From Lotus japonicus (taxonomy: Eukaryota; Streptophyta; Magnoliopsida; Fabales; Fabaceae), in NCBI RefSeq assembly GCF_012489685.1, contig NC_080041.1:32477780-32541779 (forward strand): a stretch of DNA of 64,000 bases, in the 5' to 3' direction. The position numbers and the translations under genes were made by a program. This document shows, piece after piece, positions 54,401 to 64,000 of this stretch. Position 1 is the first letter of the stretch, and each line of letters opens with the position of its first letter. The notes beneath the pieces are model-generated. The model saw only the letters and a program-made list of their open reading frames with translations, searched no databases and was not told the origin of the DNA.

Positions 54401-55846
54401 TCAAAATTATGTTGCTTACATATATTAAATTTGTCAATTTGGTTTTGAAAACTCTATTTCCAGGTTTCAGCACAAATGAAAAGATGGTTGAGGCTTTTGT
54501 TCGTACGTGGATGAAAATCAAAAATTCGTTTAGGTTTTTGTTCGAACATCGATGAATTGGAGAAATCCAACCTGATTGATGGAACTAGCTGATTATCCTC
54601 GACCCATAAGAGCCTTGAAACAGTTTCTTCTGCGGAAGTAGGCTACTTATGGGTGTAGGCTACTTACAATGCACTCATCTGAACTGATAATTTCTACTCT
54701 TACAATTACCAACCATCTAACATAAAACTGAAAGGAAGTTAGTTCCTAACTGCTAACTTTTCTAACTGCCATTTGTTAGTGTTCTGCTTCATAGCTTTAG
54801 CTGGTTTGGCTACTCAACATGATGAATCCAGTGAGAATAACAGTTAATTAATATTTACTGCAATCTTTATATAACAATCTTAGTTCTTCTTAATTTGTTA
54901 TGATGTCAGAGTGAATCTAAATCATGTAAATTCATATTCACAGTAAACATGATTCAAAGCAGCAAGCAACCACACCAAATGTGCACCAACTGATAACAAC
55001 ACAATAGATAAATCAAAGAGAGATAACAAAAAATTCAAAATCTCATTTTACCTGTTCGAGAAAGCCACGTCGAGTTCAAAATCAGAAGCGCTCTTGGACT
55101 TGGTAGCTTCAACCAACATGGTAACAATCTCAGACTTTCGAGTGCTTGCCATGAGCAAATCATACTCCGTCGGAATTATCACCGCGAAGAAGTTGTCACT
55201 CAGTTCACTGAGACAAACCCTCTCAACTGCCGCAAGCGCTATCCTCCGTTTAAGCGCGTCCACTTCAGGGTCAACGATATAAATAGCGAAATCAGTGATC
55301 AACAGAACGCAACGCTTCATCTTCCCGGAGCAAGTGAACTTTAAAACCCTATCCGCAAATAGAACCTGCCTGTCACCTGTAATGTATAGTAATAGAATTC
55401 GGGAGGCCTAGGTCAACTGATAGCTCAAGAGTTGAGGATTATCTTCTCATATATAAGGGCTATGTAGGTCATATCTCTAATCAATGTGGGACTTCTCAAC
55501 ATGTAGTGAAATGAAATGAACAAACAAAACAAAAATTGAAATGAAAAATTAAAATGGGGTTTTGAGGGGTATAACCTTGTTTGTGCAAAATCTTCATGAG
55601 AAATGGGTGTGAAGGGACGTCGAGGTAATCACCCTGGTAGTCTCTGTGGAAAGAGGCTTTGCGACGGACCTTGAAGCCCATGAATGGTTCTTGGTCGTCG
55701 GAGACGTTGCTGTTGGAGGATTTGAAGCGAACCTTCGCTTCTTCAGGTTCGTCGGCGGCGGCGGCGGAAACGTCGTCGTATCTGGGAGGAGGGTCGGAGT
55801 CGGGATCTTCAATTTGGACCCGTTTCTGCGTCCTGACCCGTTCCAT
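49681..55846 (-). CDS. Myosin-I tail homology (TH1) domain protein (4 exons, 228 aa)
   Basis: Minus-strand exons are 55576-55846, 55052-55376, 50109-50167 and 49681-49712, with GT-AG junctions and matching phases; the stop is TGA 49681-49683. It has an acidic, Pro-rich N-terminus (residues 1-55), then a TH1-like domain: KVRRKASFHRDYQGDYLDVP, VLFADRVLKF, KMKRCVLLITDFAIYIVDPE, LKRRIALAAVERVCLSELSD, NFFAVIIPTEYDLLMASTRK. The short last exons give FEYNAASDVVKEIQFEEVEG and GVKTRILRK. TH1 domains bind acidic phospholipids in class I myosins; in this short plant family there is no motor, so a membrane-linked role is only inference. Intron 2 (50168-55051, 4.9 kb) holds a fold-back element, an hAT-like element and a LINE. 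The last two exons were found by matching phase and family sequence, so splicing across the intron needs checking. Confidence 0.85.
49866..49953. repeat. Two tandem 44-bp units in intron 3 of the TH1 gene
   Basis: AAGAGAGAAAAACAGAAATT starts at 49866 and 49910. Confidence 0.75.
50693..51001. repeat. Fold-back element, two 100-bp inverted arms
   Basis: Arms at 50693-50792 and 50902-51001 start ATAAAAGGGGGATTTAAAAA and contain CTCACGTGACATGC. The loop is about 109 bases. It lies in intron 2 of the TH1 gene. Sequence to the right (TGGACCCCCAAG inverted, near 51145) resembles ends of larger Mutator-like elements, so it may be part of one; the left end was not found. Confidence 0.7.
51424..51481. 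repeat. (TA)n microsatellite
   Basis: Mostly TA dinucleotides, broken by TATG. A similar TA tract follows at 52168-52190, on the other side of the hAT-like element. Confidence 0.9.
51482..52167. mobile_element. hAT-like non-autonomous element, 686 bp, GC-rich at one end
   Basis: Imperfect inverted ends: CATAGTAGTCAATCCCGGAT and (inverted) CATAGTTATCGATCGCGGCA. Both sides abut TA repeats, consistent with an 8-bp ATATATAT duplication that cannot be proved in this context. 52010-52160 is rich in CG (GCGATCGAACGCGATTTGG units), unlike the rest of the window. No transposase. Confidence 0.6.
52302..53709 (+). pseudogene. LINE ORF2, C-terminal part
   Basis: Open to TAA 53707-53709, 469 codons. It begins inside the RT thumb region (LPFKYLGLPVGGNPRR, then SWKNKVLSFGGRICLIKSVL), continues with the plant LINE domain GGLGIKDWGRFNKALLGKWR, and ends with the zinc-binding zf-RVT-type segment (CPFC...SSHLLFSCPLS, about 53319-53375). 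Endonuclease and catalytic RT are missing because of 5' truncation. No internal stop, so it is fairly young. Confidence 0.88.
52302..54076 (+). mobile_element. 5'-truncated LINE (L1 type), 1.8 kb
   Basis: It is flanked by ACTCCACTCT at 52292-52301 and 54077-54086 and ends in a poly-A tract (54061-54077), the signature of target-primed reverse transcription. It holds the C-terminal part of ORF2 and a 360-base 3' UTR. It sits in intron 2 of the TH1 gene, opposite to its transcription. Confidence 0.87.
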
Positions 55847-55985
55847 CGGACACGGAGGGAGAGAGGGAGTGCCCCGTGGGCAACGTAATGGGCAGGTTTA
55901 TAATTAATTAATTTCTTTCTTTTTAAAATGAAATATTATTAATTAAAATAAGCCCTAAGATAAAAACTACGTTTAATCAAATCTT

Positions 55986-56062
55986 CATCAGAGAGAGAGA
56001 GAGAGACATAGACGCAGAGAGAGAGAGAGACAAAGATAGACATAGAGAGAGAGAGAGAGAGA
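55986..56062. repeat. (GA)n microsatellite, interrupted
   Basis: GAGAGAGA tracts at 55990-56062 interrupted by ACATAGAC and similar words. It is about 140 bases upstream of the TH1 gene ATG and could be in its promoter. Confidence 0.85.
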
Positions 56063-56251
56063 TCGTGCATACTCTTCTGGTCATGCTTCTCCATAGGGTT
56101 GGGAGCAGTGGGAGTGGGGGGTCGCGATGGGTGGTGCATGCCATCAAGTTGAGAGGCCATGAACCATCTACCTCCATCACGATCTAGGTTTTGGGTTTTA
56201 GGGGTGGAGGGTTGCGATAGGTTGGGGTACAGGGTTTTGGGTTGCGGTGGG

Positions 56252-56440
56252 TAGGGATGGCAATGGGTAGGGTACTATGGTACCCATCCTCATACCCACG
56301 TTTTAAAAAAACTACTTGTACCCTTCTCCATACCCGCGTGGGTATCAAACCTTAACCTGAGTACCGTCCTTGTACCCTCTAGGTACCAATATGCATGTAC
56401 CCATGCCGGTTACCCGCAATTTAGTTAAGCAAAATTTAAC
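56252..56440. mobile_element. Possible hAT-type relic end
   Basis: TAGGGATGGCAATGGGTAGG at 56252 matches a common terminal word of plant hAT elements, followed by GGTACCC-type repeats (TACCCATCC, TACCCGCG, GTACCC). No opposite end was found. Confidence 0.4.
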
Positions 56441-56781
56441 TTTCATGATTTTTCCAACAGAAAATCAAAATATAACTGTTATTATATAATAAAAATATTA
56501 ATTAAAAATACAAAAGATCATCCAAATATTTAACAAGTTAAACCATTCGAAAAAGAATAATTTTTTGAAAAATAATAAGTGAGAAAGTTATAAGTTACTA
56601 ACTTGTTTTAAAATAAGTGAGAATAAATTATCAATCATATATTTAATATTAAAACTTCACTTACTAATATTTTAAAAGAAGTTAGAAAGTTATACTTTAA
56701 ATTTATTAAGTGTGGTTGGTGGTGGGGGCGGTGGGGCAGCGGTTTGAACAGTCGGGGTGATAGATGTTGGGGTGGTGAGAG

Positions 56782-56943
56782 GGTTTCTGATTTTTGCTTG
56801 ACCTTTTCTATCCAAGCTGCCCAAGAACTTGCACTCCCAATTGTTCTCCTATCACCCGCCAGTGAATCTACTCTCCTATCTTTTTTGCACTTTCAGACAC
56901 TACTTGATAAAGGTCTCATACCAAGAGAAAATGATCTAACATG
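56782..56943 (+). pseudogene. UGT85-type glycosyltransferase fragment
   Basis: The frame reads VSDFCLTFSIQAAQELALPI, then LLSPASESTLLSFLHF, then LLDKGLIPREN before TGA. This is the middle N-domain of plant family-1 UDP-glycosyltransferases (UGT85 type: VSD...AAQEL..P...KGLIP). Only about 53 codons remain. No start, no PSPG box. Confidence 0.72.
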
Positions 56944-57699
56944 AATCATATGATTAAATCTAATATAAAATCAAATCCACATGGATTGGGAAATGGTGGG
57001 TTGTGTTTTCTCTTTTTGGCCATCTTCCATCATTAATGCATCTTTGTATTGTCCTCTTGTTGTATGGTTGATAACCTAAAAGTTTGCTTTTGTTTATGGG
57101 TCTGGGGTGTATGTGTTTAGGGAGGAACGAGAATGAATTTTTTGGGTAATGATGAACATTGACTTACTGATATTTTTTTTATTTGAGGAAGTTTGAACTT
57201 GTGGGTAATAATTTTGGCTGGTCCTTGTTTGTTGGGGTATTGAAGTTTTATGATGAAGATGGTGAAAGCTTGGATGAAGAAGAAGGAGAAGCATAATGAA
57301 GATGAAGAAGGATAAAGATGATAAAATGATAAAGATTCAGGGATGAACACTGATTTTCTTTTGTATTTTAAAAACTTAAAAAATAAATAAATTATGATAT
57401 ATTTTTTTAATGAAATGTATTTAATTATGATGTAGAAATGAGGTAAAGAAAATAAAAAGAATAAAAATTACACCTCACCTCATTAATGGACATGGCACAT
57501 GCCACGTAGGCTTTCCGTGACATGTGGTCACGGTGATCAGCGCCACCACTTCGACAGGGACCATTTCTGACTATTTCCCATATGTTTAGGGACCTATCTC
57601 GGTTTTTACTCCGGTGAGGGACGGAAATCAAATCTCGCTCAAAGTTCAGGGACAAAAGACATATTTTACCCTAAAAAAGTTGGGTGTCACTCCCATTTG
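56944..57699. other. Intergenic with a Mutator-like terminus
   Basis: 57620-57675 reads, inverted, AGGGTAAAATATGTCTTTTG and then CCCTGAACTTTG, typical of the ends of 'fold-back'/MULE families in dicots. Its other end was not found. No gene was seen. Confidence 0.4.
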
Positions 57700-58159
57700 C
57701 ACTACCAGAAAACAATCATTTAGCGACGAACCAAATCGGTCGCTAAATGAGCTAAATCGGTCTCTAAAATTGTTAGCGACCGATTTTGCGACTTAATTTT
57801 GTTGGTTGTTATTTCACTCGTCGCTAAATGTAGCGACCGATTTGTAGCAGTCGATGTAGCGACGAAATTTAGCGACGAAATTTAGCGACTGATTTAGCGA
57901 CGAAATTTAACGACTTATTTAGCGACGGAATTTAGCGACCAAATATTTCACATCATTCTTTTTTATGTAAACACCAGAGAAGAGAATAAGGGTGGCAGCA
58001 CATATAACTTGGGGGAGGAACCTCTTAATTCCTGATTTTGGCAAATGATGAATCTTTATGCTTAGATTCTAAATTTCAAATATGTATTTCTGTAACCGTG
58101 CCTAATTCCTATGAAGGGGAATATAATAATTGAGAAAGTTATCTCAATATAACATTTAC

Positions 58160-58283
58160 TAAAAAATCAGAAGCACACTAGCAGTTTTCTATGCTATTAA
58201 AAAACCAGAAGCACACTAGCAGAATCATTATGCTTAGATTCTTCTTTCTATGCTATTTAAAAACCAGAAGCACACTAGCAGCA
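58160..58283. repeat. Three copies of a CAGAAGCACACTAGCAG unit inside the CACTA element
   Basis: CAGAAGCACACTAGCAG occurs near 58168, 58206 and 58266, with TTCTATGCTATT between copies. Confidence 0.8.
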
Positions 58284-58750
58284 AAGAATGATAGCAGGAA
58301 TTTCGTAGAATGCCAAGGAAAAACTGCAGTAGATAGCAGGAATTATGTGGTACATTCCTGCAGCCAAAAAAACCAGCAACCAAGATGCTATAACAACTCC
58401 ACATTCCACACATGCCTGTTACAAAAAATCAAGGCAATAAATAGGATTTACTTACATCATCGGATTCCTCATCCTCCTCGACCTTTTCCTCTTTTTATTC
58501 GTGACCTGTAAGAGAAGAGAGTGAGCGAGAGGCAGAATGCGAGAGTAAAGAGAGCCAAAAAAAAGTAAACTCATACCAAGATGAAGAGGAACCCTAACGA
58601 TGGAGGTTCGAGCGGCGTAGAGAAGAGAGTGAGCGAGAGAGAGTCGAGAAGCAGAGGGCCTGATTTGGTAGATTGACATTGAGTTTTGATAAAATTATGG
58701 TTACGTTTTATTAATTAATATATATAATGAACACAAACAAAACTAAGGAA

Positions 58751-58835
58751 GGTAAATAGCTCAACTAGCAAGTCTTAGCTATTATTGTTAGGGAACCTGG
58801 GTTCGAATCCAAGGCATGACAATTTTTCAAAAGGA
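58751..58835 (+). mobile_element. tRNA-like/SINE head within the CACTA element
   Basis: A-box TAGCTCAACTAGC at 58757 and perfect B-box GGTTCGAATCC at 58800, followed by AATTTTTC. It is too degenerate for a tRNA gene; a SINE is more likely. Confidence 0.5.
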
Positions 58836-59342
58836 TACTTTGTGTATTATATTTATTATACTTTTTAGCGACAGAAACATCTATCGCTAATACAGTCGCT
58901 ACTTTGTTTATTAGTTTTATTATACTTTTTAGCGACGGAAACGCCAGTTGCTAATTTGGTCGTCGCTAAATCAGTCGCTAATAGCGACAGATATATCGGT
59001 CGCTAAATTAGTTGCTAATATCGTCGCTACTTTGTTTATTATTTTTGCTATATATACTTTTTAGCGACGGTAATGTCGATCGCTAATATAATCGTCGCTA
59101 AATCGATCGCTAATAGCGACGGATTGTTCGGTCGCTAACACAATCTATCGCTAGTTTAGTTGCTACATCGCTTTATTATTTTTATTCTACAAATTTAGCG
59201 ACAGAAATGTCAGTCGCTAAATTTTCCGTCACTAGTAAGTCAAACTTGAAGTATGACCAAAATATCATGGATTTAGTCGCAAACTCGGTCACTATTTGTG
59301 ACTGAAATATTTCGGTCGCTAAACAGCGAATTTCTGGTTGTG

Positions 59343-59885
59343 TTTAATCCTACCTACATAAATTTCTATCGATCCATGAAAGTGTTGAAAAATAGTGTTA
59401 AAAAGAGGGTTACTCGCACATCTCCTAATGCTAGTGTTGTTGTGGATGTGGCCCTTCTAGTGATGATTATTTAAAAAACCATTGAGGGTATGTTTGTTTT
59501 TTTGTTTGTATGAGTTGGGTTGTCATGCCACATAGACATCAAGAATTCCTAGGCATTTTTTTCCAAAATGAACTATTGAGTTGGGTTGGAACCAAAGTAT
59601 TTTCACTTTTAGAGAAAGAAAATATAAACATGAGCTGAGTTGCTTGATTGGAAAAGTGCATCAATCTCTAGGATGAGATATTATAAACGATGATCTTGTG
59701 GATATCATAGGACTACTTGAAAGAAATATGAGACATAAATTTTCTATTTTGATTTTTATAGAAAATAGATTTATTAGAATGAAAATGATAAGGTTTGGGA
59801 ACAAGTTCTTCCAAGTGAACAAAGATCCAACAAAGCAAAAAAGAAGAAAGCAAACATTACAGATAACATGACATGAAATATATTC
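59343..59885. other. Intergenic sequence
   Basis: No gene or complete element was recognised. Confidence 0.4.
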
Positions 59886-61218
59886 GGGTTAAATATGTAT
59901 TTGGTCCTACTTATTCTAAATTGGACCTTACAAATAATTCATAGTTTAGTCAATGAAAAAAATTGTTTGATTGAAAATGTTCTTATGATTTCATAAATAA
60001 AAAGAAACCTATTTATAGGGTACGAAGATTTTAGTTGTCAGTATGCTACCAACTACATTTTTTTCAGATACTTATAGGTTACCAATGGTTTTGACCGTTG
60101 GTAGCTCACGGTAAATATTTCAAAACCCCGCCAAATTAACAACTGACGAAAATTTCAATTTTTTAAATTATCGACAGCTAAAGCCGTTTGTACCATCAAC
60201 GACTAATCCCACCAAAAAGTTTATTTACCGCCAAATTACCTACGACAGAGGTAGTCGATAACATTTTTATTTTATTTAGAAAACACAATACTGACGGCCT
60301 TACTGTCGATAATAGCAAGATTCTGCGATAGCTTTAAGGCCATCAGTAAAAATCTGTTAGTAATACGATGTTTCTTTCAGTGTCCCGAACCCCCCCCCCC
60401 CCCTTTTGTAGAGGATCACAATGACGACCCCCACCCCCACTACCCCAACTCACCACCGCGACAATCATTATGTGCAGCCAGCGTCGCCGTCTTTGAAGCA
60501 CCGCTGTGTCGCTCCTCCAACCGGAAAAAATTTCACCATTTATCCTCCCACGATCAATCTCCCTCTCTCTTAATCAATACTTGTTTCCCCTTTAGTTTCT
60601 TTTTGTGTGGCGCTCCCCTTGTTTTGTATCTCTTGAAGCTTCAATTGGGTGAAGATTTGGATTTGTGGGGGTTCGATGGATTAGTGGATGATTTATGGGT
60701 TAAATGGGAAGATTCGGCAATGAGTGGTGCTGGGTGATTTTTTAGAGAGAAAGAAAGTGCGGTGGTGATGGACGTTGGGTGCGGTGGAAGGTCACCGAAA
60801 AATATGGTATAAGTGAAGAAAAAGGAGGGGAAAGTGAGGTAACAGTGGTGTCTGAGTTGCTTGAGTTGCTTGGATGAGAAAGGAGTTTCAAATGAGTGAT
60901 TATGGTTTAATTTTTTTTTAATTAAAAAAATTGAATTATTAAGTGTACACTTAAATTATATTTAAATTTTAACTCTATATACCAAAAAAATATTTTTTAA
61001 TTAAAAATACACATGGCTGGTATGTCAGCTTCATCAAATGGCGTGGATAAGATTTTAAGTGCTCATTGTTACATAGTCACTCAGCATGAGCTCAGTTTCA
61101 TAAAAGGACTAGAATAAAACAATTCTCTAATGGTAGGGACCCATATGTAGCTTCTCTTCGTAGAGGGACAAAGTTCAGCCAACGATAAAGTTAGAGAGAC
61201 CAAAATCATATTTAACTC
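59886..61218. mobile_element. Possible Mutator-like or fold-back element containing a CACTA relic
   Basis: Ends: GGGTTAAATATGTATTTGGT and, inverted, GAGTTAAATATGATTTTGGT. Flanking 9-mers do not match, so the call is tentative. It holds a CACTA relic (59993-60382) and GC-rich sequence after a run of 14 C (60390-60403). Confidence 0.45.
59993..60382. mobile_element. CACTA relic
   Basis: The right end, inverted, is CACTGAAAGAAACATCG. A decayed matching word (AAAAAGAAACC) is at 59998. Subterminal words such as GACGGCCTTACTGTCGATA recur in both orientations. Confidence 0.5.
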
Positions 61219-61546
61219 TAATTAAACTATTAATTTTTATCATGTCAACATGAACCACCATACACTTTTCTGTCCATTCACACACTTTTCGCTCTCGTCC
61301 TAGTGAACCTTTACAGATTCCTTCAACGACGAGCCATTCTTCAATTTCAAACCCCTAACCCACGACTTAATTTTCATTCCTCAATTCACAATAGCTCTCT
61401 CTTATTCCTCGTAATTTGAAAGGGTTTCTCTTGCGCTTATTTTATTGATCTACGTACACAGAATCTAGTGTGTTGTTACGCTCTAGATCTATTCGTGTTT
61501 GGTCTCGAGCTTATTTTAGATTTTGATCTGTTGTTAGGTTTTGTCT

Positions 61547-63802
<2,256 letters not shown>

Positions 63803-64000
63803 TGATAATTCTATACACCTAATGTGAAAACAATATCTACTAAGCAAGGGATTCATCAAAATTCACTAGCCCCTAATTAATATCGTGGTTTCATGACTTT
63901 TAAATGTTGTCTTTTGGTACATGTAAAACATGGTTGTTGTTGTTGTTAATGAAGTTAGAACAACAGATATGTTTGATGCTCAGAAAAATATGGTTAGTTT

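Larger units (their letters stand above)
57700..59342. mobile_element. Non-autonomous CACTA (En/Spm) element, 1.64 kb
   Basis: Ends CACTACCAGAAAACAATC (left) and, inverted, CACAACCAGAAATTCGCTG (right). Both subterminal regions carry many copies of TTTAGCGAC / GTCGCTAAA in both orientations (57720-57940 and 58865-59325), the transposase-binding arrays of CACTA elements. Flanking trinucleotides are TTG and TTT, so the expected 3-bp duplication is imperfect. No TNP-type transposase. Confidence 0.88.

Noticed and set aside
53716..55051. Separate gene between the LINE and TH1 exon 2
   Set aside because: The segment is the LINE 3' UTR followed by intron sequence; no coding frame with family match was found.
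55385..55500. SINE in intron 1 of the TH1 gene
   Set aside because: TAGCTCAAGAG is present but there is no B-box; CAATGTGGGACTT is a common word in many repeats.
57094..57350. Minus-strand frames after the UGT fragment
   Set aside because: Low-complexity Ser/Phe/Lys sequence, overlapping frames, no family match.
58757..58810. Functional tRNA gene
   Set aside because: The A and B boxes are present but no cloverleaf with paired acceptor ends could be drawn.

Overview
This is plant nuclear DNA: AT-rich, with GT-AG introns, plant receptor-kinase and E2 genes, and dense nested transposons. A eudicot, possibly a papilionoid legume, fits best, but the species is a guess. Four host genes can be modelled. 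They are a glycolipid-transfer-protein (GLTP) gene (2542-4142, +), an LRR receptor-like pseudokinase (7769-10112, +), a small myosin-TH1-domain protein (exons between 49681 and 55846, -), and the first three exons of a ubiquitin-conjugating enzyme (61547-63697, +, cut by the window end). A short UGT85-like glycosyltransferase relic lies at 56782-56943.

Most of the rest is mobile DNA. From left to right: a TA-flanked MITE (1291-1466; sister copy at 49047-49222); a decayed Ty3/gypsy LTR and gag (4304-5215); a 6.9-kb Mutator-like element with ~655-bp terminal inverted repeats and a perfect 9-bp target duplication that carries part of an ER-type ADP/ATP carrier gene (10902-17803); a probable long solo LTR (18515-21066); a truncated Tat-lineage gypsy element on the minus strand ('element A', 21424-28592) abutting a LINE relic; a Tourist-like MITE with a Stowaway nested in it (29517-30213); a complete Tat-lineage element with 226-bp LTRs and a GGGCC target duplication ('element B', 30693-44854); a probable Helitron (45264 to about 48775); hAT-like, fold-back and LINE insertions; and CACTA elements (57700-59342 and a relic at 59993-60382).

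Two observations stand out. First, inside element B sits a 4.3-kb Athila-lineage insertion (38949-43284) whose two ends are both the U3 end of the LTR, in inverted orientation, flanked by a 5-bp duplication. It looks like an integrated palindromic reverse-transcription product with template switches at short homologies. Second, elements A and B both carry a long antisense gene between pol and the 3' LTR, with the same order of parts: 'putative gypsy-type transposon' domain, basic spacer, coiled coil.

The host genes do not form a pathway; they are unrelated genes separated by transposons. The TH1 gene was pieced together across a 4.9-kb intron that holds three separate insertions. All models come from reading splice sites and family motifs by eye; no database search was run.
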